Translations under genes and position numbers: made by a program
The notes under the pieces: model-generated
What the model was told of the DNA's origin: nothing
Databases searched by the model: none
Seen by the model: the letters and a program-made list of their open reading frames with translations, nothing else
Shown: in pieces, positions 39,890-58,207 of the stretch
Layout of the letters: each line of letters starts with the position of its first letter
Numbering within the stretch: position 1 is the first letter of the stretch
Source of the DNA: Mastacembelus armatus
Taxonomy: Eukaryota; Chordata; Actinopteri; Synbranchiformes; Mastacembelidae
Assembly: GCF_900324485.2 (NCBI RefSeq)
Contig: NC_046648.1
Span: 15,015,380-15,079,379 of the forward strand
Direction of reading: 5' to 3'
DNA length: 64,000 bases

Positions 39890-42800
39890 TGCACAGATAA
39901 CCAAGGATAGGTTCATGTATTTTTTAAGTTCTTAATTGAATATCTACATGCCCATATGTACAGTGAAAGTGTTTTTGGTCACTGTAGGTGTTCCTTCTCT
40001 TCATACTGACTCTGAAGAAATCCCTTCAAAATTCATTTTCAGTCTAAATAACGGGACCACAGTCCTCATTTTGTTCAAAAATTAAGAAGTTTGCTATATT
40101 AATATAACTTGTGTTCAGAAGCTAAGTCATAAAACAAAAAAAAACTTGCTTCTTTTAGTTGAAATTACAGTAATAGAAACAAATAAATTGAATAATAATA
40201 AAGACAACTGATATACAATAAAGGTTTTCAAATTGTGAGGGAGGCACAGAGGGAGAGACATGAGGTAATGATATTTGCCCCAGTTCCTTTTATTTTGTCA
40301 GACCTAGGAAGGCTCATTTTAGCCTTCACCTACATTTTTGCACAGAACTGTAGATTTGCCAAAGGGGGTCTCTTTGTGGTAAGTATGGACAGAAGAAACT
40401 GTTCAGTTGTACATATGGGGATGTCAGTTTTGTTGAGAAAGACTTTAACCATGACTCTTCCTCTGTGCAGACCAAAACGTGAAGGATATGACCGTTGAAT
40501 CTGAAGCCCTTTGTTCTTATTATAGCACTGAGAAAATATTTCAGCACTGGGATCACTTCTAATCCTTAACGTAAGGGGACAAATCAGATCCTTAATCAAC
40601 TTCCAGTTCCTCTGTGAAATGACCACTTCGTCGCTCTACATACACAGACACCAGACATGATTTACACTGCACCCACAGGAGACAAATAGACTTTGGTGGC
40701 AAGAAATTAAAATATTTTATGCACAACAAATATATGAATTTTTTATAAATACACTTTACTTATGCTTACAAGGTTATTAGGAACAGTTTTATTTCACACA
40801 AATGAGACTGCAGGAACCTTTTTTCTTGAGCCATATTGGCCCCAATCCACTAGCAAAGCTGGGAACACACAACACTCATTTAAAGTGAGATTATAGCCCC
40901 AGTTTTGCAACACTGATGATTTTTTTTTTTTTTTTAAGATTGTGGAGCAGCCTTTCACTATTGATTTGGAAATTAAAAGTCTTGGCGTGTTCCTGGCATG
41001 CCTTGAGTGGATTTAGTGAGAGCAGTACACGGCAGCTGCTGTTGGTTCAAACATATAAATCCTGTGCTTTGAGTGGTTTTAAGTATGTTGCTAGAATTTA
41101 ATCTAGTTTATCAGAAAACTGTATGGGTGTTAGCATGAACTTCACAGGACATGAGCTTTTAATACTGAAAAATGACTATTTGCTCCACAGCATAATGAGA
41201 CAATGTGACCCACCACTATGCTGGTGGGTAAGAATATAATACCACTACAAAACTGTAGTAATATGAAGGGTTTTGTAATTGTTAAACCACTGACTGGCAT
41301 ATTTTCGCTCTGAAGGCTATGCATCACTTTTATACAGCTGCTTCAGATGCCTTTTTTGTAATTTTAATCACTATGATTTTAACTGTCAACATGAAGTATT
41401 TTACCCAAAAATAGGCTATTTTTTGTTTTTCTTCAAATATGTTAAGGGCTTTTCTTCTTCACCTGCCTTGTTGTTTGAGCTACTATAACAAACACAGATA
41501 CTAATACAAACCTTTTACCTGAAACCAAACTATTTATGCTTGCTGTTTCATCTTAGTTTTTACCATTTCCTCATGTTCCAAGTGCCTTTAAACAACCTTG
41601 CTCTACAACACATTTGTGGAACAAATTACCTTATTTATTTCTCACCTTCTTTTGCCTTCATCTTTCTTCCTCTACCTCAACCCTCCCTAGCTATCCCACT
41701 TGTGAAAAAGCATGCAGTAAACTTTCCTCAGCACTAGCGCATTACAAGCTACACTGCAGACATCTCAGAAAATGTCTACCAGCTGCTGCAATTGTAAAAT
41801 CCTCCACAGTAAGCAACAAAGTACCAATCTCCCTCAGAACAAGCAGTTAAGAATTTGCAGATGTTTCAGTGTAGCACAGAATAGATAAAGCTACGTGTGA
41901 CTGTATGCGAAGCTAAACTGCTGGTCATTTCAGTTGATTTTCTTATTTTTGTGTTTTTAGAAGGTGAATGTTTTGTCTCAAATCTGGTCATGTGCACCTG
42001 GGTGGTGGTAATCTCTTATCTGTGATGCTGCTGGCTCATATAGTCATGGCAATCATATTACAGTATGTCTAGTTCTTTTCTTTCTTCTACCTGATCAAAT
42101 GATGTGTGAACTGATGTTTTGAATGGACTCTTTACTTTAAGCATTCTACAGTAATCTCCACTTCTAGAGTGGACAGCATCCCGAGTGTGTAAATTGGTTG
42201 CTTGAGTTATGTTTGAAGCCTATTATCTGAATAAATAGCCAAACTGGAAGGATTTTTGTGTGTATGAGTGTCTGTTTGTATGTGTGAACAAATATAAAAG
42301 AACTGATTTGCAGTTTTACATGTCAGGGTCACTGATAAGCTCTTATTCAACCCCAAACCCCTTTTTATTATGATTATGGGAATGCTGGCAGTACCTGTCG
42401 TTCAGTATTTGTGACCAAATACCTTAAAGTGTCAATATGTTCGGGAATACATTTAAAGAATATTCTTAATAGGGAAAATGTTAGGAATTAGAACTTTATA
42501 AAGTTTCCCCCCTGTTTAAATCATTTATGTTGCACTGTTTTGTCATTGTGTTTTTTGTGCATGTTGCTTGTGCGTTATAGCATGTAATTCATTATTTTCA
42601 TTTAGACCAGTTATTCAGGAAAATGTCAAATGTTAGTTTTTATAATGTTGGATAAGCCCTAGCCCCCTAAGGGTGCTCTCTATGGTTTGACATACATAGT
42701 CTGCTGTATTAATTTTACACTGAGGCTCAGAGGGCTCTGAGACACAGTCTCAAATGACTAAAAAAGAAAAATTGACTACAAAGAGAAATAAAACAGTGAT

Positions 42801-43071
42801 AAATGATTTGGTCTATGTATGTGGAGCTGGAAGCCCTTGGCAAAGTGACCATTTGGGAATTAGAGGAGGCACATCAGGTTTTAGCATGTTTTCCATATTT
42901 TTTATGTATTAAAACATTAATGAGGAGGTAACTCAGGTGCGTCTGGGGCGCTGTTTTCCCTCCGGTGGTCTCCAGGCGGCGCCGTTTCCTCCGGCGTTTT
43001 CTTTGTTTTTCCATCTCTCGCCCGTTACACGAGATCGGTCTCATACCGCGGCTATTTCTTTAAACAATTTT
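39890..43071. other. FAM171A1 3' UTR and intergenic region to NMT2
   Basis: The first 330 bp are the likely FAM171A1 3' UTR, ending after AATAAA at 40217. The following 2.5 kb carry no supported gene; reading frames are short and AT-rich. The last ~130 bp (42930-43071) are CpG-rich and form the NMT2 promoter and 5' UTR. Confidence 0.6.
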
Positions 43072-43074
43072 ATG

Positions 43075-48130
<5,056 letters not shown>

Positions 48131-51100
48131 CAGGTGTCATCATGACTCCTACACAAACACTGATCGAGAGGTTTTCAGCAACCTCTGGCTATTCCTTACC
48201 TGGACATACAGGTATCACAAGCTAGACAATGAGAACTTCAATAGTAAAGCCACCCTCGTGACTGGGAGGTGGTTCACCCGGCACTTGTGTCATCAAGAAC
48301 ATTCTCCGTTCACCTGGAGGTGAAAACTCTTAAATCATCAACATCCTGAATGTGAAGTCATGCTATGCCTCAGATGCTCATACAGTACAATGCTTCCGAC
48401 ACTCATATTTAAAACACACCAGTTTGACATTCAAGAGGATGCCTTGACATTGTGAAGTTTTAGTTGTTCTTTGTCAGCAGACACTTTGTTACAAGGGACA
48501 GACATGTCATTTAATTTCACTGACATGGAAATAGTAAATGATAATCAACAATCACATCTGGCCAGTTATGATTAACAGTGTTTCTTACTGAGTGAGTGCT
48601 GGGAGCAATGACTGTGAGATCCACATGGCCCAATTGCTTTGTGCTGTAAAGATCATTTAAGCATCAAATTGTGCAGCTTATTGAGCAACTCATTGCTAAT
48701 ACTTTTAGTATTGGCATTGTATTTCTGCAATTTTATATTAATTTTTAAAGATGAAACATCTACAGCTATACATACTTGCAGCTAGAGACACCGTTTCAGT
48801 TGTCAGATGTTTAAAATGTCACAGTTGTGATATCTTTTGTAGTTTTTAAGTATAAAGTGAGGATTGTTACAGCAGGTTTTGGAGTTTGAAAGTGTGACAT
48901 CGTCTATGAGAGCCGAGGCCAGTTGGTTTTTCAGACCAGAAAAGTCTCTAAACTGTTGCTGCAACTTAAATTTTTACTGTATAAGCACAAAACCTACCTT
49001 GGATGTTGTCACATACCTGTTGCATCACAAAGGCATATACTTCACTGGGGTTGTAATTTTGACGAGTTAAGTTAATTTAATCTTTTTCCCTTTAGCCCAG
49101 TGTCACTCATTTGTCCACAAATCCTCTCTGCCCATCAAACCTGCTCTTGATGCATCAGTTTTTCTCATATCTGGACAAACTGCAAAGTTCTCCAAGAATA
49201 AAACAAAGCAGCAGAACAAACTCTGGCATGATGACTGATGTTTAACTCATTCAACTTTTGAGAATTTATTACTGTATCAGTTTGCCCTGAATTTCACGGT
49301 AACAGACATTTTGTGAGTTTATGCTATTTTGCACAGGAAGTATTTAACTTTAAACCATTATTGCTCATTTTTTGATGTTGACGGCCTGGTATCCATAACC
49401 ACAATAACTTAAGAAACACAAGCAGAGGCGGCGGTGGCTCCCAGCACTCACGCATTTCCTTCAGACAATGCAGATTTGTCTAGTTTTGTTATCTTGTCCA
49501 AACAATTAGTTATTGTTTATCAATTACAACAGAACATTTCTTATACCATCCACAAGTGTCTCTGCTAGCCGTGTTGGGCCTCATTAGAAATAGAAATAAA
49601 GCTGACATAAAAAGGAATAACTTTATTTTCCCCTCAAGTATTCTGGAGACATATACTTTACAAACCTTTACATTACAAGCTACATTTTCACAAACGCAGT
49701 CAACTAATACACAAACATAAGACTCATCCAACTGTTGCATTCATATACATGCATTTGTTCAAAATATATAATTACCTGTACATTTAAAGCCAGATCATAG
49801 TTATTCCTCTAGTGTGAGTTTGGGGTGTGGGAGGGCTGATCCAAAGTATTTTCCCTCATAAGTAGTTTTGATGTCACTGAGTTTGTTCAGACAATGTGGG
49901 TTTAAGTGGTTTTTGATGAGGAATGTATTGCATCAATGAAGCACAATTTTTGAGTTTTTAAACAAGCAGAAAGTTTTTGAAAAGGGTCAGTTAGCCCAGA
50001 TTGGAAAACAGATGGGTTGAGGTACACAAAAACATAATTTTTCAAAGGAGCTGAGCTGTTTTGATGTTATAAACCTGTTTCTCGATTTGGTCTTTTTAAC
50101 AGAACATTTAAACTCATATTTAATATGTCCATGCAGATCTTTGTAGTAACAAACACAGCATATGCTGATGAACAAGAGGCCTAAGTTAACAGTAGCAAAG
50201 TTAAGAAAGGAAAATGTACTGTCTGCAACAGCACATATACCAAAACACCAATTTAAACCATAAGCAGATAGATTTTCATTTAGTATGTTCTCGAAATTCA
50301 GTGTTTCTATCTAGAGACTGTTTTATAGCATAAAAAGTAAGTACATGTCCTCACTTATGATGCATTTAAAGCAGCCATGGCCATTTTAATTTCAATTTAA
50401 TTTATGACTTACTACTTTAAGTAGCCTATTAAGCAGAAAACAAGCTGTCCCTCTAAAACTGCAGAAGTACAACGCTGTGGTTCTAAGCATTTCTGAACAA
50501 ACTTTTTCTTGTAGTGCATAAAATGTGTTCATCAACTTTGTTAATGCAGAGAGTTGAGCACAACACTAATGATCTGAAGGAATAATTTACAACAGCATGT
50601 AGTCAAAATACAGTGACTTAATAAAGAAAAGCTTTTATCAGTAACTGCATCAAATTGAAATGTGAATATTTCCTGTTTGTCCACGTCTGTTTTTATTGAC
50701 TACTCTAGATTTGTTTTTTATGGTACTGTATTTTGTGTCTGAAAGATATAATGTAGGGCATTTTTAGTGTTGCGCAGCTAAACGGTTCAAGCACTTCTGA
50801 TATTTATAATTGTAATTTGCATCTTAATGTCTTAAGACATAATTCCTGTCCTTTTTTCTTTCCAGTGTTTCCATAAAATTTGCAGTTATATATTTAAGGG
50901 TTTGGAGTATCTGGCAATTTGCTGTGCACAACTGAGAAGGATGATCTTGAAGGTTTTTGATGGAAAACTTGTCAGACCGCATCTTCTGTGGTTTTAAAAT
51001 GGGCTTTTTGCTCTGAGTTCGTTACTTTATGTTTAATGTTCCCATTTATGTAGCTCTGCATAAAAGGTAAAGGCTGCTGACATTTTTGTCACTGATTATT

Positions 51101-52552
51101 CTGTATGTCATGTAATTGTCTCCTCATCCCTTTGTAGATTAGCGACAAAAGGACAATGGGAAGTCAGAGCTTAAGCTTTTTACCCATTGAAAGGTTGAAC
51201 AAGTTATAGCCACACAGGTTACTGGTATTAAGACTGAAAATGAATTACTGAGTCAGTGGCGTGCCTCATGGATGTTGGCAGTGTCAAAGATGTGTTGCCT
51301 GCAGCTGTTTGAATGAACTTTGAGCATGCCAGTTTTGCTGCTGTTGATTTTAGCATTGATGTTAATAGCTACACCCTTTAGTGAGAACTCAACCTGAAGT
51401 ACCTGCCTTATTTAAAAGATTTTTTTTGTAAGAGATTTGGGGATTGGGTGAGGAGGAGGTGTACTTTTGAAAAAACATACAGCTTTCTCTAAATGAACAA
51501 TATTTTTATTCAAGTCCATTGCAAGCTGTGAAAAAGCTGAAGAACTTGTACCAGCATCATTTAGACATGAACACTTGCAAATAACAATCTGTTTCAACAC
51601 ATGCCAGCTATACCAGCATGGATATTTGATTGAATAAACTCACTTTAAAAAGGAAGGTGCGTGATGAACTACTTTCTTTACGTGAAATACAGTATGGGCC
51701 TTTTCGAAGCAGATACTTTGACATCATAGTATGAAAAGCACCATAACATTAATAATGGCTAAAAAACAGCCATTACTGACTCAAGTGATTTTCATAATGA
51801 CTCCACATAATGTGAGAAAATGACCTATTACGCAGTTCTCCTCTATGGAGACAGCTGTAAAGATATTAACAGTTTAAGAAAGTTGTAAAATGGGAATTAA
51901 ATTACAATTTAACTGGTCTAAAATGTTTATATAGGTTTCAACTTGTTTTGTCTTGTGTTCTACATACAAAGTCAATACCAGGGTTATTTAGTACAGGTTA
52001 TAAATTATGTAAAGTGGAGAGTCTTTTCCAAACTATACTATTAAGAATTCACTGCAAACTGACAACTGTTTTTATTTCTCAGAGCTCATCTTCATCTTGC
52101 CTTTTTTTTTTTACACTTTTGAATATCACAAAGAAATCCTCACATTAGACAAGGTGGAACCATATATTATTCTGCCGATAAACTAATCTATTCAGTGTTT
52201 CAGCTTTAGTTGACTGTAATAAGTCACCTATGTTTCAAGTTATCTGCAACCTGATCTGCAAAGCTTACTGACTATAAAGCAGTGGCTGGCTGAAATACCC
52301 TAAATTTTTTTTAACAAAACTAAAAACTGGAAGTTTAGGTAAAAGCTAAGTCCAATTAATTAGATTTTAAAGGACAAAGAAAATGTCACAAAAAGGTAAA
52401 TAATAGACATTTGCATGTCATTCAGCCTCTAAAAAACCTTTGAATGAAACACTGAAAGGAAAATGGCTCCTTTTACACTTTAATCACATAAGCGTAGCGA
52501 AAAGATTGGGACCCACTGAGATAGAATGTCTAGACACTTGCAGAACCAGTTT
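48131..52552. other. NMT2 3' UTR and convergent intergenic region to RPP38
   Basis: The first ~1.1 kb is probably NMT2 3' UTR (AATAAA at 49197). The remainder lies between the convergent ends of NMT2 and RPP38 and is AT-rich with no supported gene. TTTATT at about 51505 could be an RPP38 polyadenylation signal on the minus strand. Confidence 0.55.
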
Positions 52553-53359
52553 CTATTTTATATGGCTGGCAATGACAACCTTTTTTCTTTTCTTTACAGG
52601 ATTAGCAACTATTTTCTTCACTTTGAGAGGTTGCAGAGCGTAGGAGGAAGAAGACTTTGTGATCGATTCACTCTCCAGTTTTCTTTTCTGGCCTCTCTTC
52701 TCACCAGCCTCCTCCTCGTCAGCAGGGTCTTCAGGTGTTTCAGTGGCTGCTCCGCCTTGTAGCCATGCAACATCCAGTGACGGTACTCTGGGTCTGATGG
52801 CATCAATGGTGTCAGTGAAGACCTCCTCATCTTTGGAGGTACACTGTCTGAAGCCCAGCGCAAGGACACTTTTCAGCCCCAGCCACTCCGACAAGCTCTG
52901 GCTCAGACGAGGCACCTGGCAGGCTGGTACACCTCTTGTTGCACTCAGCGCTATCAAGTGACTGGTCATGTGTTTCGGTTTGACAGACTTGCACACAAGC
53001 ACCAGTTTGAGTTCATTCCTCTCCAGAGCTTTGGTGACCTCGTTTATGCCAATGGCCAGCTGTCGTCTGGCTGCCACATTTGTCCAGCCGTTTTTAGGAC
53101 ATTTCTGTACCTGGGGAACAGGTTCTGATGCGGCTGCAGCAGGTTTCTGGTTTTTCTTTTTCCTCCATGGGCGAAACACCTTCACCTCTCTCTTCTCAAA
53201 ACCCATGGAGGCCAGTTTGTCCTGTAAGGTTTTCAGGATGAAATGCATGTCTTGCTGGGGCAGTGGGCTCCATGTTGAGGCAAATGGTGAGGTGAAGGAG
53301 GTCTTGACTGGAATCTGTCTTTTGATTTCCTTCTTGACTGGGATTCCTGGAGTGGCCAT
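52553..53359 (-). CDS. rpp38: RPP38, ribonuclease P/MRP protein subunit p38
   Basis: This nucleolar subunit of RNase P and RNase MRP binds kink-turn RNA through an L7Ae/L30e fold and acts in tRNA 5' processing and rRNA maturation. The coding sequence is a single exon of 268 aa. The start MATPGIPVKKEIKR at 53359 was chosen over an upstream in-frame ATG because a good acceptor (TTTCAG at 53367) lies just before it. The matching donor at 53647 defines an untranslated first exon (from 53648 upward). The L7Ae-like domain spans about residues 95-190: AARRQLAIGINEVTKALERN, LKLVLVCKSVKP, LIALSATRGVPACQVPRLS, LGLKSVLALGF. The C-terminus is acidic, then strongly basic (KVKKIVANPVKKRKKV). It faces ACBD7 head to head. 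Confidence 0.95.
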   Translation of the reverse strand: MATPGIPVKKEIKRQIPVKTSFTSPFASTWSPLPQQDMHFILKTLQDKLASMGFEKREVKVFRPWRKKKNQKPAAAASEPVPQVQKCPKNGWTNVAARRQLAIGINEVTKALERNELKLVLVCKSVKPKHMTSHLIALSATRGVPACQVPRLSQSLSEWLGLKSVLALGFRQCTSKDEEVFTDTIDAIRPRVPSLDVAWLQGGAATETPEDPADEEEAGEKRGQKRKLESESITKSSSSYALQPLKVKKIVANPVKKRKKVVIASHIK

Positions 53360-53366
53360 GTTTCCT

Positions 53367-54634
53367 CTGAAAGTAAACAAACAAAACCCGTTGACAAAAA
53401 GAAACATGCAAAGCCCAACCAACATGAACTGCTTACAGTAATTTTCAGTGTTTCTAATGTCCAGAAAGACACATGTATTTGCTGTGAACGTAACACAAAT
53501 TCAATGGCATTTAGGAGAATACACCCCTTAACTATTACTTCAACACCCTGCACACGAATTTTTATAACTCTATCAATACTAAGGCAGTCAGCTACAGAAT
53601 TACGGCAAATAAATGCATTGACATACATTTATTTGCCGTCACTTTACCTGATTTTTAGGCAGCAAAGCCACTTTTCTGTCTAAAACTTGATCGTTTCTCA
53701 CATTTTAATGCAAAAGCACGAGTGGACCACAGGAAGTCGCCATGTTGTTTGAATTTGCACAACTTTATTTATAAAGCTCCACAGCACCGCCCAGCGTTCA
53801 AAGGGAGCGCATGCATAAATGGTACATGGTTATGGACGTATTATTATTGACGTGTTTTTAAAGAGTTTATAAACGTTGCTGTTAAAACAACCATAAATAA
53901 TCACTTATACACTCTTCGCTTAGGTCAGTGCAGTTTTCAGATTAAGTAAAAGTCCTGCATTTCTTCCTGGTCAAAGTACATAGCTTAAGTAGAAAATCAG
54001 AAATCAATATTATTGGATTATTATAAATTATTAGTACTAGTGTTTTTAATGTCTAGGTGTAAGTAGGATTTTCCTGATGTAGATGGTGGAGGTTTTCCTT
54101 GTTGCTCCAGCTGGGTATTTTCTAACACATATTTTAAATAAACAGATAGGATGCTTGTGTGTTGTATGTAGATTGATCATCAGAGCAATTATACCTCAGC
54201 TCGAGTCACGTTTATGTGGTACTGTGTAAAAGTACGATATTTGTCTCTGAAATGTTCTGGAGTGAAATTACAATCCTCAAATGTTCTGGAGTGAAATTAC
54301 AATCCTCAAAAACCTAATAGTAATTCATAAAACAAAAATCAAAAGTTCACTTATCATATAGGTTTTACAGTGTCTGTATCTCTCTCTATGTGTGTGTGTG
54401 TATGTGTGTGTGTACATCTCGTGTGGATACGTTTTACTCTGATACCATTCTTGTCGTATTGAGTCATGGCGACAGTCAGCCAATCAGCACTCTAGTGCAC
54501 CCTCCTGTGTACTGCACCCTCCACTGCAGGCGACAGTTTTGCATTGATCAGCTGTGCCGCAATTACAGCTGCATAAAGCCACCGAGCCGTTCAGCGGGAA
54601 TCCATTCATCTGAACTTTCAGCTGCATCTGCGAA
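53367..54634. other. RPP38 5' intron/first exon and RPP38-ACBD7 intergenic region
   Basis: This holds the RPP38 5' UTR intron (53367-53647), its untranslated first exon (53648 to about 53740) and roughly 0.8 kb separating it from the divergent ACBD7 promoter. It includes a perfect 29-bp tandem duplication. No other gene is visible. Confidence 0.6.
54250..54307 (+). repeat. Perfect 29-bp tandem duplication
   Basis: Two identical 29-bp copies (54250-54278 and 54279-54307) beginning AAATGTTCTGGAGTG lie in the RPP38-ACBD7 intergenic region. Confidence 0.9.
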
Positions 54635-56045
54635 ATGTCTCTTAAGGTAAAACATTAATGCTTCTGTTTCAGTCTCATTTCTCAGCAACCCGGATTCCTT
54701 GTCGCTGTTCAGTGGTCGTGGTTATAGCGACGGCTTGTTCAGGCCATTTACTGTGTATGCTGTCATCCATCTTTGACCGTGTGTGATTGGTAAAAGTAGG
54801 AAAGGAGAGTCTGAACGGATTTGTCCTCGGCATCTGTGGTCTTTATGATGCTGCAACTACAGTTACGTTATTGCTCTAAGACTGTTTAAGAAAAAATAAG
54901 AATAATAAGATATAATTATGCATGGTTATTAATAACAAACATGATGTGGCTCAGAGAAAATGAAAATATATGATCAGGCTATCCCATCTAATATCTATGT
55001 TGTCCAATAATGAAGTATAGTAATTATCCTTAGAGTCTTTTAAATAATCAAAATTCATATGCAATGGTTTATAGATTTGGGTTATGGGTTATATAGAATT
55101 TGTCTGTGTTAAAAAGGGTTTTCCTATGGTCTATAATTATCTGTTCTCCAATCCCCAGAGCCTTTGTAAAGCAGATTATTCAAGTAGGCACAAAAGCACT
55201 AGAGTGTTGAATAAAAAGCCCATTGTTTATCTGCAACTTGTAGAACAATAGGTTTCCCGGGCATCACACCATGACTAGAATACTAGGCTGGGATTTCTCA
55301 TTCAGTGTTCTCTATTATTAACTATTTAACATGCACATTTATATATTCTGTGGTTACTATACTCCAACTGCACTACATACATCAGATTGATTCATTTCTC
55401 AAACTTGGCAAAGGGCAGAAAAACTATCAGTCCTGTGGGAAAATAATCACTGAGTTGTGAGTAATTAATTAGAAAGAGTGACCTGGCTATTTCTTCCTTG
55501 GTTGTCCCACAGGAAGAGTTCGAGAAGATCGCTGAGGACGTGAAGAAGGTGAAGACAAAGCCTTCAGACCAGGAGCTGCTGGACTTGTATGGCCTTTATA
55601 AGCAGGCGCTTACTGGAGACATTCACACCGGTATGACTGGTTGCAGATAAACAGAATCACTTTAGTGTTATGTTCCCTCATTTCTGAACAATCCATGTGC
55701 TTTGTGTTGTTTTCACAATATTGTAGATAGACCAGGATTATTGGACATGAAAGGAAAAGCCAAGTGGGACGCCTGGGACTCCAGGAAAGGTAACATGTTA
55801 AAAATCTTGTAGGTGTAAAATGGAAAGATGAGATTTGTTACTTGGTGTCATCTGCAATTCACTTCAATCCATTTATTATGGAACTACCTAAGATGCAAGA
55901 ATTTTGTATGCTATTAAAAACAGCAATTTATCTACAATTTATAATCCAAAGAATTGTTCATTCTTGTTTAGGAATGTCCAAGGACGATGCCATGTCTGCC
56001 TACATTACACTTGCAAAGGAAGTGATCAGCAAATACGGGATGTAA
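54635..56045 (+). CDS. acbd7: ACBD7, acyl-CoA-binding domain protein 7
   Basis: This small cytosolic protein consists of one acyl-CoA-binding (ACB) four-helix domain that holds medium- and long-chain acyl-CoA. The exons are 54635-54646 (MSLK), 55513-55630, 55727-55789 and 55972-56045. Phases agree and give 88 aa, the same length as human ACBD7. Signature segments are [16 protein letters not shown] (Tyr and Lys contacts), [20 protein letters not shown] and [15 protein letters not shown]. It lacks extra domains, so it belongs to the ACBP/ACBD7 type; the position beside RPP38 and NMT2 settles ACBD7. A polyadenylation signal lies 12 bp after the stop (56058-56063). Confidence 0.95.
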
Positions 56046-56648
56046 CATTTTCAGTAAAATAAAGAGGCAGAGTTATTGGAAAAAATAACAATAGACTACT
56101 AACTCAATTACTAAAGCTATCTTGCTCTTGTTCTATTTGCTACCAATAAAACAAGTAGCCTTCTGCCTTCAGAGGCCATAATTATGCAGGATGAAGTGTA
56201 ATTAATTAAATTTGCTGCTTGTTATGTCTTTTTTAACACAGATTTTCCCGTTAAATTTAAATCTAAACCTATTAAACATAAATGTATAATTATTTGAATC
56301 CACATATATATAGTCATATGCATTATCCAAACAGGACAAACTAAATACTGTCAAATGTGAACATACTAACTAGACACATTTTGGAAATAAAACCCTTTTC
56401 TACACTGTTTTTGCTTGTCATTCTTCTCTGTTAGGAATTCCTCTGGTGTCTTAGCATTAAGAACCTGCCATAGTTGGTTATTAAACATTTAATCTAAAGC
56501 TCTGATCTGTAATCTACATCTCTAACAACCTACACTATGGTTTTGTGAAGACTTATCACAAAATGTTTGACCACGGCTGCTCCCATTCAGCCACATCAGC
56601 ATTTGGAAGTTGGGCAAAGGGTGTCATATTAACCTTCACAGAGTCAGG

Positions 56649-56684
56649 CCAAAAGTACACACAAGTATGTACACATACTTTTGG
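56649..56684. repeat. Short palindromic inverted repeat
   Basis: CCAAAAGTA pairs with TACTTTTGG, and inside it AAGTATGT pairs with ACATACTT (56663-56680). It could form a small hairpin and may be a MITE relic. Confidence 0.5.
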
Positions 56685-56937
56685 TCACAAAGGTATGTGT
56701 ACATACTGACCCCTTTTTTAGCCTTGATGATTTTTGTTGATATAAAAAAATGGATGCATCACATGTCAGATCACAAATGATGGACAAATCAACATACTGA
56801 GGTACTGACTGCTATTTGTATTAATATCAGTGCTTCTGGTCCTGGTGTTACAGTATTTGGTATTGATTCACAACCTTTTGTGGTATCTAGTCAGTCCTAT
56901 TATTGTATGTATTTGCAAGAATATTTTGGCCTTCCGT

Positions 56938-57103
56938 GACTGTGAGTGCGTGAGCTTGCGTGTGGCCCTGCGATGGACTGGTGACCTGTCCAGGGTGTAC
57001 CTCTGCCTTTCACCCAAAGAAAGCTGGGATAGGGACCAGCAGATCCCTGTGACCCTAAATAGGAATAAGCGGGTATAGATAATGGATTTGATGGATGGAT
57101 TTT
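56938..57103 (+). mobile_element. 5'-truncated SINE tail
   Basis: The 3' half of the same tRNA-headed SINE family: CTGCGATGGACTGGTGACCT, CAGGGTGTACCTCTGCC, AAGCGGGTATAGATAATGGA and a TGGATGG tail. Confidence 0.7.
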
Positions 57104-57911
57104 AGCCTTCCATTTGAGAAAGGTTTACTATGTCATTGACCTGCAGATCTGTTTGTCTACCTAAATTATTATTGGTAGTATTTCACTATTATTTTATATA
57201 AGCGGATTGTGTGTAGGTATTAAGTACTGTATGTGCTCTGTGGCTTTGTTTTAAGTGTTGTTGTCTCTATGCAAGTGTATATATGTGTATCTAGGTACTG
57301 TACTTCTTCTACTACTACTCCACGATATTTTAGAGAGCAAAATTGTACTTTGTACTTTACTATATTTATTAGCCAATTTTACTTAATATTTACTTTGCTG
57401 AATAAGATTCTTTTTGCATGCAAAACATAAGAGCTTATAAAATATGATGCTTTGGTATAGATGTATGTTTACCCAGAACTATACACAAGTATAACTGAAC
57501 TAACAGAACAAACTTTTGATCATGCCAAAAGGTTTCATGGCTTCAGCATCTGAAATATGATGATTTGATCATCATTAAGAAGAAGAATAACATTTTTCAT
57601 TTACTTGTGATTTTGAGATTTGTTCCCTTGGTTGGGCAAATATGTCATTTTTGGCTATGAATAACTCTGATGGGTGTTTCACTATATTCTGTATTTTACA
57701 AACCAAGCAACCAATAAGTCAAGAAAATAATCAGACAAATAAGTCGATGGTAAAATGCATTTTCTAAATTTAGAACGTCATGCAGGACTTTTACTTATAA
57801 TGAAGTATTTTTACAGAGGGGTAATTTTATTTAAGTTAATAAAATAAACCCAGCTCTCACCTCTGCAGAAACACTCAGCTCATTTCACACAGCTAGGTTA
57901 AAGACATTCTC

Positions 57912-57923
57912 CGCGCATGCGCA
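57912..57923. promoter_or_regulatory. NRF-1 site in the CROT promoter
   Basis: CGCGCATGCGCA matches the NRF-1 consensus. It lies just upstream of the untranslated CROT exon 1, whose donor is at 58064. NRF-1 commonly drives nuclear genes for mitochondrial and oxidative metabolism, which fits a fatty-acid enzyme. Confidence 0.55.
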
Positions 57924-58165
57924 GTGAGGCTTCCTGTTGGCCCGCAGCCCAGTGGGGCAAAGGTCCGGAGTTGCACTGAGCTTATCTCAGTGGAGACACC
58001 GTATCCACAGCATTTCTGCAGAACCTGGGCCTACCGAACCAAAGTCAACGCATCCTCAAGAAGGTGAGAGGACGGAGGTGTTTAAAAGGCAGAAGGTTTT
58101 TAAGTCAATTTTTCTTAAACCGCACGTTAAATATATTGTTGTTAGTGGTGTTAGCCAACTTCAAA

Positions 58166-58207
58166 GCTAACGTTACACCGTAAAACCCATAAATATTTAA
58201 CGTTAGC
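58166..58207. promoter_or_regulatory. GCTAACGTTA-type motif pair in CROT intron 1
   Basis: GCTAACGTTA (58166-58175) and AACGTTAGC (58199-58207) lie about 100-145 bp after the untranslated exon-1 donor. They belong to the recurrent promoter-proximal motif. Confidence 0.35.

Larger units (their letters stand above)
56046..57911. other. ACBD7-CROT intergenic region
   Basis: This AT-rich spacer holds a short inverted-repeat patch (56649-56684) and a SINE tail (56938-57103). No gene is supported. It ends at the CROT promoter. Confidence 0.6.

Noticed and set aside
42937-43071. N-terminal extension of NMT2 in frame upstream of the ATG
   Set aside because: The frame is open but has no ATG upstream of 43072 and no similarity to NMT N-termini; treated as 5' UTR.
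53360-53425. Longer RPP38 start at an upstream in-frame ATG
   Set aside because: A splice acceptor lies between that ATG and the MATPG start, with a matching donor at 53647, so the upstream part is intronic.
52968-53441. Plus-strand 157-codon ORF
   Set aside because: Antisense to the RPP38 coding exon; no splice context or recognisable domain.
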